A stretch of 64,000 nt of DNA from Inconstantimicrobium porci (lineage in GTDB: Bacteria; Bacillota; Clostridia; Clostridiales; Clostridiaceae). Both the position numbers and the translations under genes were made by a program. Below are positions 53,413-63,126 of the stretch, piece after piece; position 1 is the stretch's first letter; every line of letters begins with the position of its first letter. Under the pieces are notes generated by a model. That model was not told the origin of the DNA, did not search any database, and saw nothing but the letters and a program-made list of their open reading frames with translations. The stretch is taken from assembly GCF_009696465.1 (NCBI RefSeq), contig NZ_VULX01000011.1, positions 1 through 64,000 of the forward strand, read 5' to 3'.

Positions 53413-54891
53413 TTATGTCCCACAGTAAGTTTTGTAACATCTGTTAATTACCTTTGGAGCATCTGCATACTCCTTATACTTATGACTATAATCGTAAGGA
53501 TTTGTTACTGCTTTTAATAGTGCATCCATGACACTGTAATCATTGTTTTTTACTGCTGCATCAAGCGCTTCTTCAACTCTATGGTTTCGTGGAATAACCA
53601 TTGGATTGCTTTTTCTCATAAGCTTAAAACATTCTTCATCTGATTCATCCTGTCTGTCAAGTCTTTCCTTCCACTTTATAAACCATTTCTTAAAATCCTC
53701 TTCCTCAAACATAACCTGACTATCAAGATTTCCTGCTGTAAGACTGCTAAACGTTGTTGTATAATCAGCCTTATATTTTTCCATCAAAGCAAGGAGTTCA
53801 TTTATCAGCTCGATGTCATTATCTTCTTCAGTAACAAGTCCAAGCTTTTTTCTCATACCATTTATCCAATACTCATTAAAATAAGTGCTGAAACTTGATA
53901 CTGCCTTCTGGGCTTTAGCAACTGCTTTTTCCACATCTTTATCAAGAAGCTTAAGAAGACTTTCTGCAAACCTTGCAAGATTCCATGCTGCCATCTCAGG
54001 CTGATTATTATAAGCATACCTGCCCTCTCTGTCTATTGAACTAAAAACTGTATTGGGATTATAAGTATCCATAAACGCGCATGGACCATAATCTATAGTT
54101 TCACCGCTTATGGCCATATTGTCAGTATTCATAACTCCATGTATAAAGCCTATAAGCTGCCATTTTGCAATCAGTTCTGCCTGCTTTCTTACAACTTGAT
54201 TAAGGAAGTTAAGATAAAGCTCCCCTTCATTCTGCTTAATATAAGAATAATGTCTGTTTATCGTATAATCGGCAAGCTGCTTTAACTCTTCATATGTACC
54301 GTATTTAGCAATAAACTGGAATGTACCCACACGGATATGACTCTTTGAAATACGTGTAAGAACTGCTCCAGGAAGAATGTTTTCACGTATAATACTTTCT
54401 CCAGTATCTACTACAGCAAGACTTCTAGTAGTTGGAACGCCAAGAGCATTCATAGCCTCGCTTATTATATATTCCCTCAGCATTGGTCCTAAAGTGGCCT
54501 TGCCATCTCCTCCTCTTGAATAAAGAGTTTCACCTGAACCTTTAAGCTGCACATCATACCTATTGCCGTCTTTTGCAACATATTCGCCAAGAAGCACAGC
54601 CCTGCCATCACCAAGCATTGTGAAATAACCAAACTGATGTCCACAATATGCCTGTGAAATAGGTGTTGTATTTTTAAGAATCTTATTACCTGAAAGCACA
54701 CCAAGTCCATCCTCACTTTTTAAAAATTCCTCATTCATGCCTAGCTCTTTAGCTAAGGAGCTGTTAAACACAGCAAACTCTGGCTCAGGCACTTTGTCAG
54801 GATCCTGCCTTGAATACAGCTTTTCTGGAAGATCAGCATAAGTATTCTCCAGCTTTAAATATTTATTAGTCACAAAATGCTGTTCTTTCAT
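53413..54891 (-). CDS. selO: SelO/YdiU-family protein AMPylase
   Basis: This 492-residue pseudokinase-fold enzyme transfers AMP from ATP to hydroxyl groups of proteins and is linked to redox stress in studied bacteria. Key blocks are AYCGHQFGYFTMLGDGRAVL (about 80-100, glycine-rich), YDVQLKGSGETLYSRGGDGK (about 112-131, Lys), FIHGVMNTDNMAISGETIDY (about 249-268, the N-D-N metal region) and GPCAFMD. The C-terminus is CGT, where eukaryotic homologues have selenocysteine nearby. The ATG at 54891 has AAGAGGTG upstream. The 2'-5' RNA ligase-like gene lies 33 bp upstream, so they may be co-transcribed. Confidence 0.93.
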   Translation of the reverse strand: MKEQHFVTNKYLKLENTYADLPEKLYSRQDPDKVPEPEFAVFNSSLAKELGMNEEFLKSEDGLGVLSGNKILKNTTPISQAYCGHQFGYFTMLGDGRAVLLGEYVAKDGNRYDVQLKGSGETLYSRGGDGKATLGPMLREYIISEAMNALGVPTTRSLAVVDTGESIIRENILPGAVLTRISKSHIRVGTFQFIAKYGTYEELKQLADYTINRHYSYIKQNEGELYLNFLNQVVRKQAELIAKWQLIGFIHGVMNTDNMAISGETIDYGPCAFMDTYNPNTVFSSIDREGRYAYNNQPEMAAWNLARFAESLLKLLDKDVEKAVAKAQKAVSSFSTYFNEYWINGMRKKLGLVTEEDNDIELINELLALMEKYKADYTTTFSSLTAGNLDSQVMFEEEDFKKWFIKWKERLDRQDESDEECFKLMRKSNPMVIPRNHRVEEALDAAVKNNDYSVMDALLKAVTNPYDYSHKYKEYADAPKVINRCYKTYCGT

Positions 54892-54924
54892 ATCTACACC
54901 TCTTCTTTTGTAATAAATATAACT

Positions 54925-55449
54925 TTATAGATTAAACTCTCTGTAAAGCTTCCAAGTGTAGTCTTCCCATTTATAGATGCATATATTATCAAAGCTGCAG
55001 TCAAAATCACACTGAATCTTGTTAACATAATCCCATATTTTATTAAATTTAGGTGGCAGTTTCTTTGAGGTTATGGTCACATGAAAAGTTTTGTCCTTGC
55101 CATCTTTCCTGCTGAAATCCATGTAAGGGAACTCACTCATAACATCAATAAGTCTGTCATGAACTTCTTTAGCTTTCGCTGACATTACAACTTTCATATA
55201 GATAACCCTATCATCAAAATGTTCAAAGCCCTCAATCCTGTAAGGCTCTGCTTTTTCTTTTTCCGCGAAATCTTGTAATGACTTTTCTAATTTCTCAATG
55301 CTGCCATCATATTCAAATGGTGCTTTAATCGTAAAGTGAGCAGGAAGCTTTGATGACTTTGCTTCAAATATCCTAAACACATCCTTTCTAAGGTTATTAT
55401 TAAAATCACCTGCTTCACCTTTAACAACTGATACTATTACATATCTCAT
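54925..55449 (-). CDS. 2H phosphoesterase / 2'-5' RNA ligase-like protein
   Basis: This 174-residue protein of the 2H superfamily has two His-x-Thr motifs, HFTIKAPF (about 39) and HVTITSKKL (about 125), that form the active site for 2',3'-cyclic or related phosphodiester substrates. The physiological substrate is unknown for this bacterial group. AAGGAGG precedes the ATG. It shares direction with SelO downstream. Confidence 0.88.
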   Translation of the reverse strand: MRYVIVSVVKGEAGDFNNNLRKDVFRIFEAKSSKLPAHFTIKAPFEYDGSIEKLEKSLQDFAEKEKAEPYRIEGFEHFDDRVIYMKVVMSAKAKEVHDRLIDVMSEFPYMDFSRKDGKDKTFHVTITSKKLPPKFNKIWDYVNKIQCDFDCSFDNICIYKWEDYTWKLYREFNL

Positions 55450-55684
55450 TTAAACACCTCCTTATTGATAATCATATTATTTCTTAAATTAAAATCACTA
55501 TACTTATATGGTAGGATTGCATTGTTACATTTATATTAACTCCGTATTATAATTTTGTAATAAAAAAAGATGAAATTGCATAATACCCCCTTTTTTTGTA
55601 TTATCCCATAAATCCTTTGTTTTCAACGCTTTACAGCATAAAAATTTCACCTTTTCCATTGCAATTTCTTAGACAATAACGAAA

Positions 55685-55704
55685 GCACCAGTAAAAACTG
55701 GTGC
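55685..55704 (-). terminator. Terminator of the chemoreceptor gene
   Basis: The stem GCACCAGT/ACTGGTGC has a 4-base loop, followed by TTTCGTT on the minus strand, 16 bp past the stop. Confidence 0.8.
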
Positions 55705-55719
55705 TAATTATCATTTACA

Positions 55720-57231
55720 CTATTTAATATATTTGTCTACAGCACGAACTGTATCCTTTAATTCATTCATTAGTTCTATTGCGCGTTCAGCCTTCTGCTT
55801 TGTTTCTTCCCCTATGCTTGTACTTTCCTGTGCAGAAGCTGCTACTTCCTCACTAACACTAGAGATATCTGTGATACTTTCAACAATGCTGTTGTTAGAG
55901 TGAAGAATTTCTTCAATCTTTTTAGTAATCTCAACTACATTTTCATCAAGTCCTTTCATAGAATGCTCTATTGCTGTAAACTGTGAATTTACCATTGAAA
56001 TTAATTCATGTTCTGTCTTTGTTGAGTTAACAACAACATCAACTGTGTTCTGAGCTTCCTTACCATTCTGCTGAAGCTCCCCTACAATCTTCTGAATATT
56101 TTCTGTAAGATTTCTAGTTTCATCTGCCAGCTGTCTTACCTCATTAGCAACTACAGCAAATCCCTTTCCTGCTTCCCCTGCTCTTGAACTTTCAATTGCA
56201 GCATTTAGCGCCAGAAGGTTAGTTTGTTTTGATATTTCAAAGATCTGATTTGTAATAGAATTTACTTTTGCTGCATTATCAACCAGATTCTCAACACTTT
56301 GAATAATCTTTTTATTAGCAGCATCTACATCCTGTGACTGAGCATTTAATCTTTGTACTGAGTCTAGTCCACTTATTACTTTGTCCTTAGACTGTGCAGA
56401 AAGATTCTTCATCTGGTTTGCCAATTCACCGGTATTTTTTATCATACTCTGAATACTTTCGGTCATATTGCGCTGCTCTTCTATGCTATTTGCATTACTA
56501 TCATTTCCTGCTGAAATATCCTGCAGTGAAGATGCAGTAACATTTATGTTTTTGACCAACTCACTAATAAAATCGCCAGCCTGATTGGTATTGATCTTTA
56601 CAGCTTTAACCACACCTATAACATCAGATAATAACTGCTCATTTTGTTCCTTTTCCTTAGTAATATCATCAATCTGCTGTCCGTTATGTTCATTAGAAAG
56701 CTTTGTAACCAGGCACATTGAAACTAAAAATACTATTACAGAAACTGCCTGTAAAAGAATTGTTGAAGAATTAATAGCAGCACCTGAATGGTGATGCTTT
56801 AGTATTGCTACACAATAAATAACATCTGCAATATTTATAGTTCCAAAAGCTAATGATGCATAGAAAACAAGCTTAAAATCAAAATATAAAATATACATTA
56901 CCAGCATAGGAAACAGTACAGTAAAAGCCATGTCGTTTACTGAATTCAGACAAATTACTGCATAAACAAAAATATATCCAATAAGTGATATATACTTTAA
57001 TTTTTTACTATCCTTTTTTTTGAAGAAAATAACATCGTTTAATGTTAAAGTACCAATAGTCAAAACTTCTACGAGAAGCATGTAACCTAATGAAATTTTC
57101 CCCTGTAAATAACCCGCTAAATATCCTAAAATCAAAAATGTATCGATTGCTGAAATAGTCAGCACTGTAAGACGATTCATTTTTCGACCCATTTGATAAT
57201 TGCGTTCCTCTTGATAATTACAACCCTTCAT
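55720..57231 (-). CDS. Methyl-accepting chemotaxis protein with multi-helix membrane sensor
   Basis: This 503-residue chemoreceptor has six predicted transmembrane helices (about 20-195) in place of the usual periplasmic sensor and no HAMP domain is evident. The cytoplasmic signalling domain has the conserved tip [20 protein letters not shown], continuing [20 protein letters not shown], which binds CheA and CheW. Residues facing methylation are likely in the flanking helices. The ligand is unknown; a membrane-embedded sensor could monitor membrane potential, redox or a hydrophobic signal. No chemotaxis operon adjoins it. Confidence 0.9.
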   Translation of the reverse strand: MKGCNYQEERNYQMGRKMNRLTVLTISAIDTFLILGYLAGYLQGKISLGYMLLVEVLTIGTLTLNDVIFFKKKDSKKLKYISLIGYIFVYAVICLNSVNDMAFTVLFPMLVMYILYFDFKLVFYASLAFGTINIADVIYCVAILKHHHSGAAINSSTILLQAVSVIVFLVSMCLVTKLSNEHNGQQIDDITKEKEQNEQLLSDVIGVVKAVKINTNQAGDFISELVKNINVTASSLQDISAGNDSNANSIEEQRNMTESIQSMIKNTGELANQMKNLSAQSKDKVISGLDSVQRLNAQSQDVDAANKKIIQSVENLVDNAAKVNSITNQIFEISKQTNLLALNAAIESSRAGEAGKGFAVVANEVRQLADETRNLTENIQKIVGELQQNGKEAQNTVDVVVNSTKTEHELISMVNSQFTAIEHSMKGLDENVVEITKKIEEILHSNNSIVESITDISSVSEEVAASAQESTSIGEETKQKAERAIELMNELKDTVRAVDKYIK

Positions 57232-57377
57232 ATATTTACCCCTTTAGTATAATTTTTCTCAATCAGATATAAACTTAATATCTAATTTATATATATATTA
57301 TACACAATAAAAGGATTTTTTTCATCACTTTTAAACAATATCATACAAAAGCCACAACTATATTCGAAAAAAATAAA

Positions 57378-57417
57378 AAATGAGCAGAATTTGAATAATT
57401 TGTAATACCGCTCATTT
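57378..57417 (-). terminator. Terminator of the HAD gene
   Basis: The stem AAATGAGC/GCTCATTT spans a 24-base loop. On the minus strand it is followed by a T-rich tail TTTTTTATTTTTTT, about 55 bp past the stop. Confidence 0.7.
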
Positions 57418-57473
57418 CATGCTGTAATTTACTATCTATGTACTTATTCACTATTAAGAGACTTTGCAGCTGC

Positions 57474-58160
57474 TTATAATAAATTTTGAATTTCTTTAAG
57501 ACTGTGTACTTCGTACTTTGTTGTAAAGTCCATGTTGTTCTGCTTGTTTTTCATGTTCAGCCAGCATGCATCTATACCTGCATTTACTGCGCCTCTCATA
57601 TCTGAAGTTAGTGAATCGCCAATCATTATGATGTCTTCCTTACTGCTGTGGCCAAGCTTGTCCATGGCAATATCGAAAATCTTAGGATCTGGTTTGCTTA
57701 CTCCTACTTCTTCAGAAATAACAATATCATCTATATAATCCTTTATACCAGAACCTTCAAGTCTTGAATGCTGTACACTTTTAATACCATTTGTAACTAT
57801 TACAACTTTGTAGCCTTTGCTTTTTAAATACTTACAAAGCTGTTCTGCTCCCTCTATAAGATAAAAGCCTTGTCCAAGAAATTCTGTGTACTTATTACAG
57901 AATTCCTGAGGGTCATAATCAAGATTGCATTCCTCTATAAGCTTAACAAATCTGTCTAACTTAAGTTTGGCAGTTGTAGTAAGTCCTTTCTCAAGATCCT
58001 CCCATAACTTATCATTAATTACTTTGTATCTTCTTCTTATACGGTCAAAATCACCTTTATATCCAAAATATCTTATTGATTTATCAAGGGCATTTCTCTC
58101 GGCCTTAGGAAAATCAAAAAGCGTATCATCTAAATCAATAAAAACTACGTTGTACATCAT
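57474..58160 (-). CDS. HAD-family phosphatase (YjjG-type nucleotidase)
   Basis: This 228-residue HAD hydrolase has motif I DLDDTLFDF (nucleophile Asp), motif II VVIVTNGIKSVQ, the motif III lysine in VGVSKPDPKIF, and motif IV MIGDSLTSDMRGA. A helical cap lies at about 18-90. The subfamily (YjjG/YfnB) dephosphorylates nucleoside monophosphates, including non-canonical pyrimidines. Two ATGs are adjacent at the start, with GGAGGGG upstream. It is a single-gene unit with its own terminator. Confidence 0.9.
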   Translation of the reverse strand: MMYNVVFIDLDDTLFDFPKAERNALDKSIRYFGYKGDFDRIRRRYKVINDKLWEDLEKGLTTTAKLKLDRFVKLIEECNLDYDPQEFCNKYTEFLGQGFYLIEGAEQLCKYLKSKGYKVVIVTNGIKSVQHSRLEGSGIKDYIDDIVISEEVGVSKPDPKIFDIAMDKLGHSSKEDIIMIGDSLTSDMRGAVNAGIDACWLNMKNKQNNMDFTTKYEVHSLKEIQNLL

Positions 58161-58225
58161 AACCCCTCCAGTAAAAATTGCTTATGCAGTAAAGTTTACT
58201 ATAAATTTATGACTATGTAAAATGA

Positions 58226-58918
58226 TTATAAATCGGAAAAACGATATCCAACGCCTACTTCTGTCAATATAAACCTTGGATGTGTAGTATCTTTTTCAAT
58301 TTTTCTTCTAAGACTTGCCATAAATACTCTGACACTCTTACTATCACCATAGCCAGTTCCCCATATCTTCTGAATAATATAATTGTGAGTAAGAACTTTT
58401 CCTTTATTAGCAATAAGTAAAAGCAGTGTCTTGTATTCTGTAGGAGTGAGATGAATTTCCTGATCATCAACAAGCACTTTTCTTTTTTCATAGTCAACAG
58501 TAAGCCAGTCTCGTTTAAAAATAGACTCTGCATTTTGGCTATTAACTCTTGCTGCCGCACGTTCTGCCACACGGATACGAGCCATAAGTTCACCCATATA
58601 AAATGGTTTTGTAACGTAATCATTTGCTCCAAGATCTAACGCTTCAATCTTTTCTGACTCCTGGCCACGCGCTGAAACTACTAAAATTGGAACATCTGAA
58701 AAAGTTCTAAGTTCACGCAGTATATCAACACCATCCCTATCCGGCAGTCCTAAATCAAGTAGTACAATTGAAGGATGGTATGAAGAAAACATAAACATTC
58801 CCTCAGAGCCGCTTTCTGCCACAATTACACGATAACCTTCTTTAGTAAGCGATAAATCTATAAAATGTGATATATACTTATCATCTTCAATTACAAGTAT
58901 TGTACTATTTTCATTCAT
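58226..58918 (-). CDS. kdpE: KdpE-like response regulator
   Basis: This 230-residue OmpR-family regulator has a receiver domain with phosphoacceptor Asp in VLLDLGLPDRDGVD (about 55) and Lys in YVTKPFYMGE (about 107). A winged-helix effector domain lies at about 130-230 (HLTPTEYKTLLLLIANKGKV, then SKSVRVFMASLRRKIE). It overlaps the sensor kinase gene by 8 bp. It lies at the end of an operon of K+ transport genes, so the K+ channel genes are its likely targets; no kdpFABC genes are in the window. Confidence 0.92.
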   Translation of the reverse strand: MNENSTILVIEDDKYISHFIDLSLTKEGYRVIVAESGSEGMFMFSSYHPSIVLLDLGLPDRDGVDILRELRTFSDVPILVVSARGQESEKIEALDLGANDYVTKPFYMGELMARIRVAERAAARVNSQNAESIFKRDWLTVDYEKRKVLVDDQEIHLTPTEYKTLLLLIANKGKVLTHNYIIQKIWGTGYGDSKSVRVFMASLRRKIEKDTTHPRFILTEVGVGYRFSDL

Positions 58919-60275
58919 GTGAATCCTCCATTGGTATCATAAAAGTAAATACTGCACCATGCGGCTTGTTATCAGCATATCTGATACTTCCCCCATGAGC
59001 TTCTACTATTGCTTTACAGATAGCAAGTCCCAGTCCTAGCCCCATTCTACCATCAACAATATCCTCATTCTGGGTAGCAAACTTTTCAAACAATTTAGAC
59101 CTAATTTTATCTGGAACACCATCTCCATTATCTGAAACTGACACTGCAATTCTGCCATTATCAGCATAAACAGAAAGTTCAACTAAAGTGCCTCTTTTTG
59201 TATGGCAGACCGCATTTTCAAGCAGATTTATAATAACCTGTGCAATAAGTTTTCCATCCATTGGCGCTGTCAGAATTTCATCTGGTAATCTTACATTAAG
59301 CTTATTTTCCTTAAACAAACGCTCCGTATGCTTTATTGCCTCTCCAACTATATCATCAATTACTTCATCCTGCTTTTTCAAAACAAGATGATCTTCTGTT
59401 ATACGAGTCATTCCTAGAATGTTTTCTACAAGATCAATTAACCATACCGTTTCTTCGCTAACGTTACATGCAAGATCTTTACGCTCTTCATCTGTAAGTT
59501 TATCATAGTTATCTGACAGAAGGCTTCCTGAACCTGAAAGAGCCGTAAGCGGACTTCTTAGATCATGAGCAATTGAACGAAGTAACATAGAACGCTGGCG
59601 TTCCTTTTCCATAGCCATACGTATTTCTTCACGTTCTTTTACAAGTTTCTCACGCTCAAGTGCAATACCAAGCTGTGTACAAAGAGCCTGAATAACCAGC
59701 ACCTTCTGATCTTCAGACTGTTCATTAAGTACAAGCTTTCCCTGAAGACCTGAAGCACTCATGATAGGATATTCCGTTTTTCCTTCTATTGGCTTTTCTC
59801 CTAAAATAATATCTCCATCAATACCTACATAATTATGAAGCATGTCTTTACCAATCTTTATTACACTGTTTGTCCCACTGGCTGAAAGAAACCCCAGTGC
59901 TATCTTATACATAGTCTGAGCTGTCTTTTCATTACTGCTTGCTAGTTCCATCTGTGTCTGAAGTCGTGATGTAATAGTTCCTGCTACTATGGCTGTAACA
60001 AGAAAAAATCCAAGCAATATTAAATCTGCCCCATTATAAACATGCAATGTATAACGTGGTTCAGTAAATAGCAAAATAAAAACAAGAGTAGCCAGTACAG
60101 CCGAACTGACGGCCCAGCCTCGACTACGAGTAAGCACTGCTGTAAAAAGAACACCAAGCAGGAACATCATAACAATACTCTGACTTCCAACACCAAACAA
60201 TTCCACAATCAGCGAGATTCCTGTAGCCATTGCCATAACAAATATCATCTTTAATAAATTTTTCATCATAGCCAC
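58911..60275 (-). CDS. kdpD: KdpD-like sensor histidine kinase lacking the N-terminal KdpD domain
   Basis: This 454-residue kinase has four transmembrane helices of the DUF4118 type at about 8-100, a GAF-like segment (about 125-220), and a HisKA domain with phosphoacceptor SIAHDLRSPLTALSGS (about 238). The ATPase domain has VIINLLENAVCHTKRG, SDNGDGVPD and GLGLGLAICKAIVEAHGG. Classical KdpD is about 900 residues, with an N-terminal KdpD/Usp sensor part, and that part is absent here. It follows a KtrA-type gene by 40 bp and overlaps kdpE. It probably senses K+ or turgor through its membrane or GAF domain. Confidence 0.9.
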   Translation of the reverse strand: MAMMKNLLKMIFVMAMATGISLIVELFGVGSQSIVMMFLLGVLFTAVLTRSRGWAVSSAVLATLVFILLFTEPRYTLHVYNGADLILLGFFLVTAIVAGTITSRLQTQMELASSNEKTAQTMYKIALGFLSASGTNSVIKIGKDMLHNYVGIDGDIILGEKPIEGKTEYPIMSASGLQGKLVLNEQSEDQKVLVIQALCTQLGIALEREKLVKEREEIRMAMEKERQRSMLLRSIAHDLRSPLTALSGSGSLLSDNYDKLTDEERKDLACNVSEETVWLIDLVENILGMTRITEDHLVLKKQDEVIDDIVGEAIKHTERLFKENKLNVRLPDEILTAPMDGKLIAQVIINLLENAVCHTKRGTLVELSVYADNGRIAVSVSDNGDGVPDKIRSKLFEKFATQNEDIVDGRMGLGLGLAICKAIVEAHGGSIRYADNKPHGAVFTFMIPMEDSHE

Positions 60276-60315
60276 TCTCCTTAATTACAATATACCACAT
60301 CATACCATAAAATTT

Positions 60316-60963
60316 CTATTTATTCATCATTCTTAGTATATTTTTACTTTCTCCAGCAATAATAAGATGTTCATTTTCCTTAAATACATACTCTGCACTA
60401 ATAAGCGGCTTAATCTTTTTACCTGCTCTTATACCTATAACATTAATCTCATGTTGAGAACGTATATTAAGATCACTAATTTTATGATTAATCCAACATT
60501 TTGGCACAGTAATTTCCATTATTGCATAATCTTTGGAAAGCTCTATATAATCAAAAGCACCAAGAGCTGAATAGCGCATAGCTGTACGCTGCGCCATATC
60601 TCTTTCAGGAAAAACCACTTCATCTGCTCCTATTTTCTTTAAAAGGTCAGCATGTATATCTCTATCAGCTTTAGAAACTATATGTGCTGCACCAAGTTCC
60701 TTAAGCAGTGAAGTTATCTCCATTGATGACTGAAAGTTTTCACTAATACATACAAAACATATATCAAAATTTCTTACACCTAATGAACGAAGATTTTCAA
60801 TCTTCATACAATCTCCAATCTGCGCTCTTGTGACTAAAGAAGAAACTTTATTAACTGCCTCCTCATCTACATCTACAACAAGTACTTCATTCCCCATTTC
60901 TGTAAGCCTTACGGCTAAGTTACTTCCAAAACGTCCTGCTCCTATAACAAGCATTGATCTCAT
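60316..60963 (-). CDS. ktrA: KtrA/TrkA-type RCK protein, single-unit
   Basis: This 215-residue cytoplasmic regulator has one RCK_N domain (MLVIGAGRFGSNLAVRL, GxGxxG) and one RCK_C domain (about 135-215, SDLNIRSQHEINVIGIRAGK). This is the KtrA/KtrC size, unlike the double-unit TrkA proteins at 46299 and 49381. It follows the KtrB-type channel gene by 30 bp. It should form an octameric ring that gates that channel in response to ATP/ADP or c-di-AMP. Confidence 0.92.
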   Translation of the reverse strand: MRSMLVIGAGRFGSNLAVRLTEMGNEVLVVDVDEEAVNKVSSLVTRAQIGDCMKIENLRSLGVRNFDICFVCISENFQSSMEITSLLKELGAAHIVSKADRDIHADLLKKIGADEVVFPERDMAQRTAMRYSALGAFDYIELSKDYAIMEITVPKCWINHKISDLNIRSQHEINVIGIRAGKKIKPLISAEYVFKENEHLIIAGESKNILRMMNK

Positions 60964-60993
60964 ATTAAAATCATCCTTTCTTTTTCAATATAT

Positions 60994-62343
60994 TTATCCA
61001 ACTAATAATTTTCCAACAGGATTTCTAAGTCCTCCCTTAGACTCACATCCCGACATCGCAAGAAAAACTGTTAAACTTCCAAGTCTGCCAGTATACATAA
61101 GCAGTATTAGCACCATCTTTGATAATCCTGTCATTGAGGCAGTAACGCCAGTTGAAAGACCAACTGTACCAATAGCTGAAACACATTCAAATGCTGAAGC
61201 TACAAGACTCGTTCCCTGAGCGCATATTATAAATGTTCCTATAAATATAAGCCCCATATAAGATGACACTGTACAAAAAGCTTTCTTTACGGCATCTGTA
61301 TGAATACGATGCTGTCCAACAACTGTGTCATTTTTATTTGTCTGTGATGCATATGCTGTGGCAAGAATCACAACAAAAGTAGTAACCTTTATTCCACCAC
61401 CAGTTCCTCCTGGAGCTGCACCTACAAACATAAGAAACATTGTAAGAAGCTTTCCTGCTCCACTTAACGATGAGATATCTACTGTATTAAAACCTGCTGT
61501 TCTTGGAGTTACTGACTGAAAAAATGATGATAACAAACGGTTACCCAAATTCATTCCTTGCATTGATGCATTCTTTTCAGTAATAAAAAATAATAGAGTT
61601 CCTCCAATAAGCAGAACCAGTGTTGATATAACAACTACCTTTGTGTGATATCCAACCTTCTTAACTTTAAAATTGCAATCCATTAAATCTGTCCATACAA
61701 CAAAGCCAATACCACCAAAAATTATCAGCATACCAATTGTTATTACAACAACTGGGTCATCATAATAAAGTGTAAGTGATGATGACGGCTTGACTATACC
61801 CATTAAATCAAATCCAGCATTACAAAATGCCGAAACTGAATGGAATAAGGAAATCCATAACCCTTCACCAAATCCAAATCTTGGTACAAAGCGAGCTGCA
61901 AGAAGAGCTGCCCCAATTCCCTCAAAAAGTGCTGTTCCTAAAATAATACGTCGTGCCATCCTTACAACTCCAGTAAGCTGCAGTGATCCAACTCCATCAG
62001 CTAACAGCGAACGTTCTCTAAGACCAATCCTTCTGTGTGTTGCTAGTGAGAAAAGTACCATCACCATAATAAAACCTAGCCCACCAACCTGTATTAATAT
62101 TAACAGGACTACTTGTCCAAAAAAGCTAAGCTTAGTATATATATCAAAAAGAGATAATCCAGTAACACATGTTGCAGAAGTTGAAGTAAACATAGCATCA
62201 AGAAAATTAATTCCGCTTCCACTGCGAGTTGAAATTGGAAGCATTAATAATAATGTTCCAAGCAATATTACAAATGCAAAGCCAACAGTTAGAAGCCTTG
62301 TGGTTCCCCAATATTTTAAATCTAATAATCTATTCAATTTCAT
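60994..62343 (-). CDS. ktrB: KtrB/NtpJ-type potassium channel subunit
   Basis: This 449-residue channel has four pore loops: STSATCVTGLSLFD, HSVSAFCNAGFDLM, QSVTPRTAGFNTVD and ECVSAIGTVGLSTGV. Each has the filter Gly. The gating-loop block is GAAPGGTGGGIKVTTFV. It is the Ktr type rather than the Trk type at 44856 and 47937. The start at 62343 is chosen because GGAGGACACTAAA precedes this ATG, which overlaps the stop of the upstream gene as ATGA. Ktr systems often use Na+ as a coupling ion. Confidence 0.93.
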   Translation of the reverse strand: MKLNRLLDLKYWGTTRLLTVGFAFVILLGTLLLMLPISTRSGSGINFLDAMFTSTSATCVTGLSLFDIYTKLSFFGQVVLLILIQVGGLGFIMVMVLFSLATHRRIGLRERSLLADGVGSLQLTGVVRMARRIILGTALFEGIGAALLAARFVPRFGFGEGLWISLFHSVSAFCNAGFDLMGIVKPSSSLTLYYDDPVVVITIGMLIIFGGIGFVVWTDLMDCNFKVKKVGYHTKVVVISTLVLLIGGTLLFFITEKNASMQGMNLGNRLLSSFFQSVTPRTAGFNTVDISSLSGAGKLLTMFLMFVGAAPGGTGGGIKVTTFVVILATAYASQTNKNDTVVGQHRIHTDAVKKAFCTVSSYMGLIFIGTFIICAQGTSLVASAFECVSAIGTVGLSTGVTASMTGLSKMVLILLMYTGRLGSLTVFLAMSGCESKGGLRNPVGKLLVG

Positions 62344-62732
62344 TTTAGTGTCCTCCATATTTCAGCAAGTACCATATTTGTCGACTCATCAGGCATGATT
62401 ATACGGTCTGCACCAAGCTCATTGTATACATCCTTCATGTTATAGTTCACACATTTTACGATAATATAAATATCCGGGTCATACTGATGTGCTGCCTGAC
62501 AAAGTGCTATATTTTCTGATTCATTATCTGAAAGAATCAACATTGCAGAATAATAGTCTTCACCTTGAGGTAAAATAGGTTCTGCAAGTTCTATATATTG
62601 TATACCATTTTTACGAGCCTCAGAAACAGCATCATTACAGCCAAATATAAGAATACCCATCTTTCGTCTTCCTATATTATTTTCAATAGCTTCTTCGTGT
62701 AAAATAAACTTATCAAGTCTTAAAATCATCAA
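62340..62732 (-). CDS. Small RCK_N-like protein without a nucleotide-binding glycine motif
   Basis: This 130-residue product resembles a lone RCK_N/TrkA-N Rossmann domain: MGILIFGCNDAVSEARKNGI, YYSAMLILSDNESENIALCQ, YIIVKCVNYNMKDVYNELGA and DRIIMPDESTNMVLAEI. The usual GxGxxG is replaced by FGCND, so dinucleotide binding is doubtful. The first 24 residues are unlike the family, and the true start may be the internal ATG at MGILIF. Its stop overlaps the ktrB start (ATGA), so it is translationally coupled and heads the operon. It may be an additional ring subunit or adaptor for KtrB; this is inference. Confidence 0.7.
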   Translation of the reverse strand: MMILRLDKFILHEEAIENNIGRRKMGILIFGCNDAVSEARKNGIQYIELAEPILPQGEDYYSAMLILSDNESENIALCQAAHQYDPDIYIIVKCVNYNMKDVYNELGADRIIMPDESTNMVLAEIWRTLK

Positions 62733-63051
62733 ATACCCTAAAAAAAGATACCACTCATTATAAATATCAGCACAATAGTCATTATTGTCACCTTCCTTTA
62801 TAATTATGGTATCAGAATTCTTATTAAGAAAATGTCCTTATTCATTTTACGGTATAAATATTGTATAAAGACTCTTTATACAATCTTAACACGAAGTTAA
62901 ACTGGAAAAGAAATTAAAGATGCTTATCAAAATATAATGATGAAAACAACTCTACAGCATTTCTTATTCCCCAAAAGAACATTATATAAAGCGCAATGTG
63001 CATAACTGAAGAATCACTAAAGATAAAATAACAATTTTGTCATTCATAATA
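62733..63051. other. Intergenic gap with possible membrane-protein remnant
   Basis: No intact gene is seen. On the minus strand an ATG at 63047 follows the XRE remnant with an AGGAGG site and reads MNDKIVILSLVILQLCTL, then stops after 21 codons. A shifted frame continues IMFFWGIRNAVELFSSLYFD to about 62910. This may be the broken small membrane-protein partner often found after YozG-type XRE genes. The rest must hold the promoter of the K+ operon. Confidence 0.35.
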
Positions 63052-63126
63052 TTAATCCTCCTTATACTCAAAAACTTCATTTATTGGTACACCAAAAGCA
63101 TCAGCTATCTTAAAAGCTAGTTCTAA
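63052..63126 (-). pseudogene. XRE-family (YozG-type) regulator, C-terminal remnant
   Basis: The frame LELAFKIADAFGVPINEVFE then YKED and stop is the last helix region of small Cro/CI-type regulators. A stop closes it upstream directly at the end of the neighbouring hydrolase gene. The DNA-binding part is missing. Confidence 0.65.
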
